DNA from: an uncultured Collinsella sp.
Lineage (GTDB): Bacteria; Actinomycetota; Coriobacteriia; Coriobacteriales; Coriobacteriaceae
Direction of reading: 5' to 3'
Length of the DNA: 64,000 bases
Assembly: GCA_959028445.1 (NCBI GenBank)
Contig: CAUFRY010000001.1
Span: forward strand, 1 to 64,000
Both the position numbers and the translations under genes were made by a program. The notes beneath the pieces are model-generated. The model ran no database searches and was not told the DNA's origin. It saw only the letters and a program-made list of their open reading frames with translations. Shown here in pieces: positions 41,148 to 48,986 of this stretch (position 1 is its first letter; every line of letters starts with the position of its first letter).

Positions 41148-41757
41148 TGTTTTCGCTCCCTTCTGCTTTCTCGGACAGGCCCTGGGCCACAGCGGTAACG
41201 TCGACGGCCGGACCGTTTTCGATCGAGCGCAGGCGCTTGGCCTCGTCGAGCTCGCGATCGGCCGCGCCGCCCATGACGGTCAGTGCCTTGGTGGGGCACG
41301 CCGCCACACAATGCGGGCCGTCCGGATCGAAGGCGCACAGGTCGCACTTGACAGCGCAGGTGTACTGGCCAGGAGCCCACGTAAGCAGGCTGCTCAGGGA
41401 CTTAGGATACGAAGGCGTCGGGTCGCACATGCCTGCGACACCGGCGATAGACGTGCCATCGGGATGGATGGCTCCGAAGGGGCACGCGATGGCGCACAGC
41501 CTGCACCCGATGCACTCCTGCTCCTTGACGTGGATGCGATCGCCATCGTGCTCGATGGCATTCACCGGGCAAACCTCGGCGCAGGGGGCACCCTCGCAAT
41601 GGTGGCAGGCAAGGGCGGCCGAAATACCGCCGGTCTTCACGAGCGCCAGGCGCGGCGTATCCTGAAGACCCTGCATCCGGTGGGCGTCGGCACAGGCGGA
41701 CTGGCATGTTCCGCAGCCGATGCACCTCTCCGGGTTGATGTCGATGAAGCGGTTCAT
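41140..41757 (-). CDS. Polyferredoxin electron-transfer subunit (HycB/HydN/HyfA-like)
   Basis: A 205-residue protein with four [4Fe-4S] motifs: CIGCGTCQSAC, CHHCEGAPCAEVCP, CIGCRLCAIACP and CDLC...CVAACP. It probably carries electrons from FdhF to the hydrogenase arm. The ATG at 41757 is chosen because AAGGA lies seven bases upstream; GTG two codons earlier is possible. It lies between fdhF and hyfB, the HyfA/HycB position. A paralogue lies on the other side of fdhF, and which is the dedicated FdhF partner cannot be decided here. Confidence 0.9.
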   Translation of the reverse strand: MNRFIDINPERCIGCGTCQSACADAHRMQGLQDTPRLALVKTGGISAALACHHCEGAPCAEVCPVNAIEHDGDRIHVKEQECIGCRLCAIACPFGAIHPDGTSIAGVAGMCDPTPSYPKSLSSLLTWAPGQYTCAVKCDLCAFDPDGPHCVAACPTKALTVMGGAADRELDEAKRLRSIENGPAVDVTAVAQGLSEKAEGSENNG

Positions 41758-41779
41758 CCCCACTTCCTTTCAAAATAAC

Positions 41780-41814
41780 GGGCCGGGCTCCCGAACGTAC
41801 GGGACGCCCGGCCC
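41780..41814 (-). terminator. Intra-operon hairpin after fdhF
   Basis: GGGCCGGGC pairs with GCCCGGCCC, with a smaller TCCCG/CGGGA stem inside, in the 78-base gap between fdhF and the next polyferredoxin gene. T-rich bases flank it. It may act as a partial terminator or mRNA stabiliser that sets FdhF against hydrogenase levels. Confidence 0.55.
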
Positions 41815-41835
41815 AAAAAGCCAACGAGAACGGGA

Positions 41836-44058
41836 CTACACGATTTGGTTCACGTGCGCCTCGTCGTCGAACTTGGCGGCGCCGGGCTCAACGTCCTGAG
41901 GAGCGGCGGCGTCCACCAGAGCCTGCTTGAGCTCGGTGTACTGACGCTCGACCTCGCCCTCGGCCCAGACCTGGTCGGCAATGGCGTCGACCTGGCAGGC
42001 GGAGAACTTGTCCTCGGGCGTGTGCGAGACCGGGTCGACCTTGTGCATGGTCAGCTCGTTGCACTTGCCGATCCACCACTGGTAGGTCATATAGACCGTG
42101 CCCTTGTTGATACGGTCGCTCACGTCGGCGCGGCTGTATACCTGGCCGCGGCGGCTGTGAATCGAGACGATGTCGCCGTTCTTGATGCCGCGCGCCTGGG
42201 CGTCCGCGGGATTCATGCGGACAAAACCGGGCTCGTCGGCAAGCAGCGCCAGCGTCTTGCAGTTGCCGGTCATCGAACGGCAGCTGTAGTGGCCGACCTC
42301 GCGGACGGTGCACAGGATGAGCGGGTACTCATCGTCGGGAAGCTCGGAGGGCGCCTCCCAGTCGTGCGCCATCAGGTTGGCGCGGCCGTCCTTGGTGGTG
42401 AACTTGCCACCAGCGAACATGTCGGGCGTACCGTGGTCGTTCACATCGGTGCTCTTGACGGGCCACTGGGCGTAGCCGCCCTCGGGAGCCATCTTCTCGT
42501 AGGTCGCGCCCACAAAGTTGGGGCACAGGCTAATGCACTCGTTCCAGATCTGCTCGGTGTTGTCGTAGTGCATGGGATAGCCCATGCGCGTGGACAGGTC
42601 CGCGAAGATCTCCCAGTCGTGACGGCACTCGCCCTTGGGCGGAACGGCCGCGTCAAAGTGCTGGAAGCTACGGTCGGATGCAGTAAAGACACCCTCGTGC
42701 TCGCCCCAAGAGGTAGCGGGCAGGATGACGTCGGCGAGCATGGTCGTCTGCGTCATAAAGATGTCCTGGCAAATGAACAGATCCAGCTCGGAGAGCGTCT
42801 TGCGCATACCGGCCGAATCGGGCTCGGTCTGCACCGGGTCCTCGCCGTAGTTGTAGAAGCAGTGCACCTTGCCCTCGTCGACCAGGTGGCCCAGGTCGGT
42901 GAGCTTGTAGCCCTCCTCGAGCGGGAGCTTTTCCTCGGGCACGCCCCAAGCCTTGGCAAACTTGGCACGCACCGCCGGGTCGGTGACCTTCTGGTAGCCA
43001 GGGTACAGGTTGGGCAGCATGCCCATATCGCAGGAGCCCTGGACGTTGTTCTGGCCACGCACGGGCGCGAGGCCGGAATTGGGTTTGCCGATCTGGCCGG
43101 CAACGCAGGCGATGGAGGCGATGGTGTGCACCGTCTTCAGGTTCTGCTTCTGCTGGCATACGCCCATACCCCAGCCAATGATGGCAGAGGGCTTCGCCGT
43201 GGCGTACATCTCGGCAGCTTGGTGGATCAACGCGGGCTCGACACCCGTGATGTCCTGTACGGATTCGGGAGTGTAGTTCTTGATGGTCTCCCACCATTCG
43301 TCAAAGCCGTTCGTGTGCTCGGCGACGAAATCCTTGTCGTAGAGGCCATCGTTGACCAAGCAGTTTGCAAAGGCGTTGAGGAACGCAACGTTGCAACCGT
43401 TCTTGATCGGAAGGTAGAGATCGGCGATACGCGCGGTTTCGATATGGCGCGGATCGGCGACGATGATCTTGCAACCCTTTTCTTTGGCTCGCACGATACG
43501 CCTTGCGACGATGGGGTGCGAATCGGCAGGGTTATAGCCGAAGAGGAAAATGCAGCCCGCATCCTCCATACCGGGGATGGAGCATGACATGCAACCTGAA
43601 CCAACCGTGTCCATCAGACCGAGGACAGTAGGGCCGTGTCAAGTACGGGCGCAGTTGTCCACGCTGTGGGTGCCGATGCACGCACGCGTAAACTTCTGCA
43701 TGACGTAGTTCGCCTCATTGCCGCCGCCTCGCGAAGAGCCGGTGGTCATGACAGCGTTAGGACCATATTCGTCAATTATGGCCTGCATCTTAGATGCGGT
43801 GAAATCCAGTGCCTCGTCCCAGCTTACGCGCTCAAGATCCGCGCCCTTAGTGCGGCGGATCATCGGGTGCAGTACGCGAGGAGTCAAGATCTTGGTGTCG
43901 TTGATGAAGTCGTAGCCGCTCATGCCCTTAAGGCACAGCTCGCTCTGGTTGGTGATGCCGTTGAGCGGTTCGGTGCCCACGACCTGGCCGTTTTGGACCA
44001 GGAGGTTAAACTGGCAACCGGCGCCGCAGTACGGGCAGATCACTTTATGCTTCTCCAT
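41836..44058 (-). CDS. fdhF: Formate dehydrogenase H, selenoprotein (UGA read as Sec140)
   Basis: A 740-residue molybdopterin enzyme that oxidises formate for the hydrogenlyase. An in-frame UGA at 43639-43641 splits the frame; reading it as selenocysteine gives ...DNCART-U-HGPT..., matching the active site of E. coli FdhF, where Sec is also residue 140. The [4Fe-4S] Cys are 8, 11, 15 and 42, the same numbers as in E. coli. His141 follows Sec. Homology continues unbroken on both sides (FGYNPADSHPIVARR, ILPATSWGEHEGVFTASDR, TVREVGHYSCRSMTGN). The ATG at 44058 follows a GGAGGG site. Flanked by two polyferredoxin genes. Confidence 0.97.
43608..43628 (-). promoter_or_regulatory. SECIS element of fdhF
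   Basis: Eleven bases downstream of the UGA, TGTCC pairs with GGACA around a loop holding GGTCTG. E. coli fdhF has the same GGUCUG apical loop bases and also starts UGACACGGCCC. This is the expected SelB-binding hairpin inside the coding region. Confidence 0.88.
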
Positions 44059-44132
44059 GACACCCTCCTTCCTTTTTCTGCTACCGAATGCTCGGTACTT
44101 ATTTGACAATCATTGGGCCTGTCGCCCGACGC

Positions 44133-44651
44133 TTACGCCTCGTTTTCGATGGTGGCGCGGGCACGCTCGGCAGTCAGTTCTGCCAGACGCTCCTCGTCTA
44201 CCAGGGTGAGGCCCTTGGTCGGGCATGCCTCGGCACACGCCGGACCGCCGGGACGGTCCACGCACAGGTCGCACTTGAGCACGAAGCTCTTAGTCTGCGA
44301 ACCGACGCGAACGTCACCCATCAAGACGGGGACCTGCGTGGTCGCCACGCTCACGGCGCCAAAGGGGCATGCCATGACGCAGCTCTTGCAGCCAATGCAG
44401 TTGTCCTCGTTGACGCCGATGCGATGGTTCTTTGGATCAAAGAACAAGGCGCCCGAAGGACAAGCCTTGGCGCACGGGGCATCCTCGCAGTGATGGCAAG
44501 CCACCGGTGCGGAGATCTCGTACGTACGCGTCACGCGCAGGCGCGGCGCGGCGATGTTGCCGGGAATATCGTGTGCCTCGATGCACGCCGCCATACAGGT
44601 TTGGCATCCAATGCAGCGTGAAGAATCAGCCACGACTCGTTTATTGCCCAT
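44133..44651 (-). CDS. Polyferredoxin (HydN/HycB-like), first gene of the formate hydrogenlyase operon
   Basis: A 172-residue protein with four [4Fe-4S] motifs: CIGCQTCMAACIEAHD, CHHCEDAPCAKACP, CIGCKSCVMACP and CDLC...CAEACP. It resembles HydN, which supports FdhF activity, and is a paralogue of the gene at 41140. GGAGGGAG precedes the ATG at 44651. The frame is open to 44825, but the added residues show no homology and no ribosome site. It probably heads the operon that runs to the terminator at 29185. Confidence 0.88.
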   Translation of the reverse strand: MGNKRVVADSSRCIGCQTCMAACIEAHDIPGNIAAPRLRVTRTYEISAPVACHHCEDAPCAKACPSGALFFDPKNHRIGVNEDNCIGCKSCVMACPFGAVSVATTQVPVLMGDVRVGSQTKSFVLKCDLCVDRPGGPACAEACPTKGLTLVDEERLAELTAERARATIENEA

Positions 44652-44825
44652 GTTGTTCACTCCCTCCTGAATCCCATGCCGGAGAGACCCTGTCGACGTT
44701 GCCCCAAGCCGCCCGTGGCCTGGCGTCGGCATATCGAATGCATGCGGCGAAACAGACACTCGGTAGAATTTCTCCAACGGTATACAGGTTGAATATACGC
44801 AGTTGCAGGGGGCAAACTTGAGCAT

Positions 44826-44857
44826 AACCCCTGCAATACGGGTGTATTGCAGGGGTT
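44826..44857. promoter_or_regulatory. Perfect 14-bp dyad upstream of the formate hydrogenlyase operon
   Basis: AACCCCTGCAATAC and GTATTGCAGGGGTT are exact complements around GGGT. A related half-site with TTGCAGGGG lies at about 44803-44811. The position, 175 bases upstream of the first operon gene, fits an operator or a leader hairpin. No cognate regulator gene is in the window. Confidence 0.5.
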
Positions 44858-45079
44858 TTGGCAGGTTGGAATTATTCTCTAGAAGCTATAAAGGTGAGTG
44901 TATTACATGCGTACATCCAAGGGAGATTTCACGCTCGTTTCTGAAAGATGTAGTACGTTTGTAATATCGTTTACACTCAATTACTCTAGTGCAATAAAGT
45001 AGTGGTTGTAAGATTGGCTATTATTAGCCGATGTTGTATTTGACTATTCAAATTGCACGCTCATTAAGGGAGGCCAGTG
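44858..45079. other. AT-rich intergenic stretch between divergent operons
   Basis: This part of the 428-base gap between the hydrogenlyase operon and the toxin-antitoxin pair is visibly AT-richer than the rest of the window and holds no convincing gene. Promoters for both directions must lie here or nearby, but no clear -35/-10 pair is called. Confidence 0.5.
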
Positions 45080-45403
45080 ATGTCATCGACTCAAAAACGA
45101 GCCATCCTGCAGGTGCGCATTCGCGAGGAAGACAAGCAGCATGCCGAGCGTCTCTACGACGCCATGGGCACATCGCTCGCCGAGGCTGTCCGTCTATTTG
45201 TCGCGCAGAGTATTTTGATGCGCAAGCTCCCATTTCAACCGGTCGCCGTGCGCTCCAAGGACGGCACGGCCGCCTATGGACTGCTCAAAGCATACGGGGA
45301 CCCCAATCGCCGCTCCGAGGAGCGCAATGCCTGGATTGAATACCTAGCCACAGAAAGCGACGAGTCGGTTTTGGGTCCCGAGGAAGTAGATATCCATGAG
45401 TAG
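45080..45403 (+). CDS. RelB/DinJ-type antitoxin
   Basis: A 107-residue protein whose first 50 residues have the ribbon-helix-helix pattern of RelB/DinJ antitoxins (AILQVRIREEDKQHAERLYDAMGTSLAEAVRLFVAQSI). This part would bind the promoter DNA as a dimer, and the rest would wrap the toxin. The ATG at 45080 has GGGAGG six bases upstream. Its end overlaps the toxin start by eight bases, typical of such pairs. RelB folds are usually paired with RelE-type toxins, whereas here the partner is a PIN-like protein. Confidence 0.8.
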   Translation: MSSTQKRAILQVRIREEDKQHAERLYDAMGTSLAEAVRLFVAQSILMRKLPFQPVAVRSKDGTAAYGLLKAYGDPNRRSEERNAWIEYLATESDESVLGPEEVDIHE

Positions 45404-45872
45404 CACCATCATCGACGAGACCGTCATCCTTCGCTACCTGCTTAACGACGACGAGGTCCTGTCACCGCGCGCCGCCAAGGTCATCGCCACGCGCACCGCA
45501 CGTGTCTACCCCGAAATCATCACGCGCGTCGTGGTCACGCTGCGCGACGTCTATAAGGTTCCCCGCGTTGAAATTGCTGCGGCCATGAAAAGGCTGCTCG
45601 ATGACGTCATGGTCGACGAGCCCACCGTTGTCGCCCTTGCCGTCAAACTCTTCGGCAAGACCCATATGGACTTTACCGACTGCCTCCTCGCAGCCCGAAC
45701 CGCCATCTACAACGATGATGTCGTGAGCTTTGGCAAGCCCATCATCCAAGGCATGATCGATTACCGCCGTAAACGCCAAACCGCCGCCGACGCTCGCGAC
45801 CGCGCCGCCGAAGCCCGCAGCCGAAGCACCGACTCCACCATCGACAAGCTCCGCCATCACGGTCGCCACTAA
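45396..45872 (+). CDS. PIN-domain toxin (VapC-like RNase)
   Basis: A 158-residue protein with PIN-domain features: an early Asp in STIIDETVILRYLLNDD, a Glu in YPEIITRVV, and the acidic pair in THMDFTDCLLAARTA. These fit a magnesium-dependent ribonuclease. A Lys/Arg/Ala-rich tail of about 40 residues follows the PIN core and looks disordered. It overlaps the antitoxin gene and is convergent with the gene at 45940, with a palindrome between. The target RNA is unknown. Confidence 0.75.
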   Translation: MSSTIIDETVILRYLLNDDEVLSPRAAKVIATRTARVYPEIITRVVVTLRDVYKVPRVEIAAAMKRLLDDVMVDEPTVVALAVKLFGKTHMDFTDCLLAARTAIYNDDVVSFGKPIIQGMIDYRRKRQTAADARDRAAEARSRSTDSTIDKLRHHGRH

Positions 45873-45888
45873 CCCCATCCCCACCTGA

Positions 45889-45949
45889 GTTGCGGTGAAA
45901 TACGGACTGATGCCTTTAAAGGCCACAACAGTCCGTATTTCACCGCAAC
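45889..45949. repeat. GTTGCGGTGA palindrome, copy 4
   Basis: Arms GTTGCGGTGAAATACGGACT and AGTCCGTATTTCACCGCAAC are perfect. It lies 16 bases after the PIN toxin gene and overlaps the 3' end of the convergent gene at 45940. There it supplies the stop codon (TGA of CGGTGA) and the last three sense codons. Confidence 0.9.
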
Positions 45950-47001
45950 TTATTGAAGGTGGACCGCGAACGATTTCGCCATCGGGAGTCGGCGTAGGGT
46001 TTTATTGTCGGAATGCCGTAACCGCGCATCATGGCACCGAACGATTCTACGTCGTAGGTGTCCGAGAGTTTGAAATGAATGACGTTGTGGCCCATGGCGC
46101 GAAGGTTCGCGTCGCGCATGAGGGCCGCTCGATACGTTTTTGCCGCCGCCCGCTCTGGATCATTTTGAGCCTCGTCTTCAAACTTGCCTAGCCCATGCAG
46201 CTCTGCCAGCGTCCATGAGCCGTCTGGCATCTGCCAGCCATAATCTGCTAGATAATAGCCAGCGTTTCCCGGTCGCGTTATCTCAACTTGAAGCTCGGGC
46301 GCGGCAACCCCAGCGAGAATCATCGCTGCTCTCGCCTCAGACTCGCCGCCATTGTCTGACCTGCCGTCCATATACTCAAAAACGTCAAAAGCACGCGCGA
46401 TGCCATGCAGCCCTCGACAATTTGCCTGCGCATATGCTCGCAGCTCTTCGCGTTCGACATCGTACTCACGGGCCAAGCCATCGACATAACCCAGCGCATA
46501 GCGAAAGGCGCTCGATCGCGCGATATCAACAACCGTTCGACACGGATCCGTCAGTGTAAACAGACCAAGCCGCCACACTTCGCCCGGGCGCCAGCGCTTG
46601 TATTCAACGAACTCATACGTATCACGCCTTGTAGACCGTGGCAGCAGCACTTGCACTTTATCCAGAAGCGTATACGCCGAGCCGATGCCGTAGAGCAACG
46701 CTGCTGTCGCTCCGCAAAACACAGCATCCGGTTCAACGACCGCAATAGCGGATGCCAGCTGAAAGATACGATCTTCAACCCCAAGATTATTCCAATAGAC
46801 CGGATCCGCATACACATGGTTGTAAAGACGAAGCATGAGCTCTTCCTGCATAAGCTCGCGCGCACGGCGTTCATCCCAAGGATCAATTGTTATAAGCAGC
46901 TGTCCATCTTGATGAATTCCAACGGCCGAGAATAGCATCCTTGCATAGGACTGCGGAAAATGTTTGCCTTTATCGAGCATGGCCAACCCCATAACCATCA
47001 C
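45940..47001 (-). CDS. AbiEi-like / DUF559-like hypothetical protein
   Basis: A 353-residue protein. The segment AVVEPDAVFCGATAALLYGIGS resembles the 'AALLHGL' region of AbiEi-type antitoxins, and the C-terminal part (GNAGYYLADYGW...LAELHGLGKFEDE...NVIHFKLSD) resembles the DUF559/Vsr-like nuclease fold seen in many actinobacterial proteins of this build. The similarity is a pattern judgement only. Catalytic residues are not certain. No toxin partner is adjacent on the same strand. The region is AT-richer than its neighbours, suggesting acquisition. The C-terminus ends inside a repeat copy. Confidence 0.55.
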   Translation of the reverse strand: MMVMGLAMLDKGKHFPQSYARMLFSAVGIHQDGQLLITIDPWDERRARELMQEELMLRLYNHVYADPVYWNNLGVEDRIFQLASAIAVVEPDAVFCGATAALLYGIGSAYTLLDKVQVLLPRSTRRDTYEFVEYKRWRPGEVWRLGLFTLTDPCRTVVDIARSSAFRYALGYVDGLAREYDVEREELRAYAQANCRGLHGIARAFDVFEYMDGRSDNGGESEARAAMILAGVAAPELQVEITRPGNAGYYLADYGWQMPDGSWTLAELHGLGKFEDEAQNDPERAAAKTYRAALMRDANLRAMGHNVIHFKLSDTYDVESFGAMMRGYGIPTIKPYADSRWRNRSRSTFNKLR

Positions 47002-47166
47002 GGCGGAGAGAATACCATTACGCTATCGCATGCTTCCGTCCGCAGGCCTTGCCAAAAGCTGACCAAAAGCTTGACGTCGCAGGTCAGAGCTTCAAAAAAT
47101 ATTTCCACTCTCGGTAGACGGTCGCTACGATCCTCCCAACGGCATCAAAATCCAACCTTACAAATA

Positions 47167-47230
47167 GTTGCGGTGAAATACGGACTACATGGGCCATAAA
47201 AGCCGAAAACAGTCCGTATTTCACCGCAAC
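47167..47230. repeat. GTTGCGGTGA palindrome, copy 5
   Basis: Arms GTTGCGGTGAAATACGGACT and AGTCCGTATTTCACCGCAAC are perfect, identical to copy 4, with a different loop. It lies beyond the terminator of the tRNA-Pro/tRNA-Gly unit. Copies 4 and 5 bracket the AbiEi/DUF559-like gene. The 559-base gap from 47002 holds this, the terminator and two tRNA genes. Confidence 0.9.
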
Positions 47231-47265
47231 TTAGGTGGGGATGTGGGGTCCCCGGCACGTTTACG

Positions 47266-47301
47266 AAAACGGCTCTGATCCCAAAGGGAATCAGAGCCGT
47301 T
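47266..47301 (-). terminator. Terminator of the tRNA-Pro/tRNA-Gly unit
   Basis: AACGGCTCTGAT pairs with ATCAGAGCCGTT, extended by CCC/GGG, and is followed on the minus strand by TTTTCG, 12 bases beyond the tRNA-Gly gene. Confidence 0.8.
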
Positions 47302-47312
47302 AAGCTATCTTG

Positions 47313-47386
47313 TGGAGCGGGCGACGGGAATCGAACCCGCGTCATCAGCTTGGAAGGCTGGGGTTCTACCATTGAACTACGCCCGC
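47313..47386 (-). tRNA. tRNA-Gly (anticodon UCC)
   Basis: Acceptor GCGGGCG/CGCCCGC, D-arm with TTCAATGG, anticodon loop CTTCCAA giving UCC, T-arm GGGTTCGATTCCC and encoded CCA. Confidence 0.96.
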
Positions 47387-47392
47387 AAGATA

Positions 47393-47469
47393 TGGTCGGG
47401 ACGACAGGATTTGAACCTGCGACATCCTGCTCCCAAAGCAGGCGCGCTACCAAACTGCGCCACGTCCCG
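47393..47469 (-). tRNA. tRNA-Pro (anticodon UGG)
   Basis: Acceptor CGGGACG/CGTCCCG, anticodon loop TTTGGGA giving UGG, T-arm AGGTTCAAATCCT and encoded CCA. Six bases separate it from tRNA-Gly, so they are co-transcribed. Confidence 0.96.
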
Positions 47470-47560
47470 AAGGTGTTGAGCAGCTAAGGTCTAAACCTTG
47501 CGTGTCCCAAAGCGAAGGAAATTATAGGGGAGACTCCCCGCCTGTGCAAGCGCAGAAACC

Positions 47561-48919
47561 CTAGCTCCTCGAATGTGCGACAAACTTGCTGTGGAGCAGA
47601 CCGATCACAAACGCCGCCACGGCAACCGGCGCCCACGCGGCACCGATATCCGCCAGCGGAAGAACATCAAACGGTAGCCACGCGCCCGCAAAGAACGCAT
47701 CGCGGACCGAGGTGATCACACTCTGCACAGCAACCACGCCGCCGACCCACACCCACACCTGCGGATGAGCGTCGCAAAAGCCGTGCACCAGGCCCATCAG
47801 TACCAGTACGATGGCAACGGGATACAAGGCGTTGAGCATAGGCACCGAGAACATGAGGATCACGTCGAGGCCCACGTTGGAGAGCAGGCACGAAAACGCC
47901 GCGAACACAAAGGCGAGGATCGCGAAGGGGCGGCGCATGGCCTCCTCGGAGGCCTCCGCTCCCCCTTCAACCACGTACGTCTCACAGAAATAGCGCGCGC
48001 AGCAACTAATGAGGCCAATGCACACGTTCATGCAGGCGAGGAAGAAGATGGCGAAGACCACGACCGTGCCGGCAAGGCCAAAGTGCATGGAGGCCGAGCG
48101 AGCAAGGATTGCAGCGCCGTTGGTGGCGTCGGGCATCACGGTGCCGAGCTGCATACCGGCAAGGGCCAAGCCGCAATAGATAATGGCCATGAGCACGCCG
48201 GCGATCACACCGGAACGCGAAATCTCGAAGGCCACGCGCTTGTCATCGGTAACGCCCAGTTCGTGAATGGTCTCGGCGATGATAATGCCAAAGGCGAGCG
48301 ATGCGAGCAGGTCCATGGTCTGATAGCCAGTCAGAAAGCCCTGCACGGCGGCGCCTGCATCGTAGGGAGCCTGAGGCGCGGCAGCCGGTCCCAGTGGCGA
48401 GATCACGGCAGCACCCACGACCAGTACGATGAGCGCAATGAGCGCGGGGCCCGTAATGCGACCGAGTACGCGTGTAATGACACCCGGGCACAGCGTGAGC
48501 GCAAACGCGATGATGAAGAACCCGATGGCAAACGCCAGACGTGCCGTGCCGAGCGAAACGCCCTCGGGCAGCAGCGGCACCAGCATCTCGAAGGCCGTGG
48601 AGCTTGTGCGCGGAATAGCCAGGCACGGGCCGATGGCCAGGTAGACCGCCGCAACGAAGAATTCGCCAAACTTAGGATGCACGCGGCCGGCAAGCTCGCG
48701 CGCCGTTCCGGCAAGTGCCACGGCGATAAAACCCATGACGGGCAGGCCGATGGCGGCAATCAGAAAGCCGAGCATGGCGACCGGCGTGGCAGAACCAGCC
48801 TGCAGCGCCAGCAGCGGCGGAATAATGAGGTTGCCGGCGCCAAAGAGCATCGAGAACAGCGCAATGCCGACGGTAACGACATGGTCGGAGCGCAAACCGC
48901 GCGGAGCGGATGAGGCCAT
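47561..48919 (-). CDS. brnQ: Branched-chain amino acid transporter (BrnQ/LIVCS family)
   Basis: A 452-residue membrane protein with about 12 hydrophobic helices. The N-terminal signature SMLFGAGNLIIPPLLALQAG is characteristic of the sodium-coupled leucine/isoleucine/valine transporters. It would import branched-chain amino acids. The start at 48919 follows AAAGG at eight bases. It sits 67 bases after the cysteine desulfurase gene on the same strand, so it could be the last gene of that transcript, but a functional link is not evident. Confidence 0.92.
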   Translation of the reverse strand: MASSAPRGLRSDHVVTVGIALFSMLFGAGNLIIPPLLALQAGSATPVAMLGFLIAAIGLPVMGFIAVALAGTARELAGRVHPKFGEFFVAAVYLAIGPCLAIPRTSSTAFEMLVPLLPEGVSLGTARLAFAIGFFIIAFALTLCPGVITRVLGRITGPALIALIVLVVGAAVISPLGPAAAPQAPYDAGAAVQGFLTGYQTMDLLASLAFGIIIAETIHELGVTDDKRVAFEISRSGVIAGVLMAIIYCGLALAGMQLGTVMPDATNGAAILARSASMHFGLAGTVVVFAIFFLACMNVCIGLISCCARYFCETYVVEGGAEASEEAMRRPFAILAFVFAAFSCLLSNVGLDVILMFSVPMLNALYPVAIVLVLMGLVHGFCDAHPQVWVWVGGVVAVQSVITSVRDAFFAGAWLPFDVLPLADIGAAWAPVAVAAFVIGLLHSKFVAHSRS

Positions 48920-48986
48920 ATGCACACCTTTCGGGTCGAAACAAAAACGGGACGGGCAAAAGACCCGTCCCGCAAGTATATACGCT

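Noticed and set aside
38625..41198. Plus-strand open frame of 857 codons, His/Gly/Glu-rich
   Set aside because: Antisense to hyfC and hyfB; no signal, domain or ribosome site.
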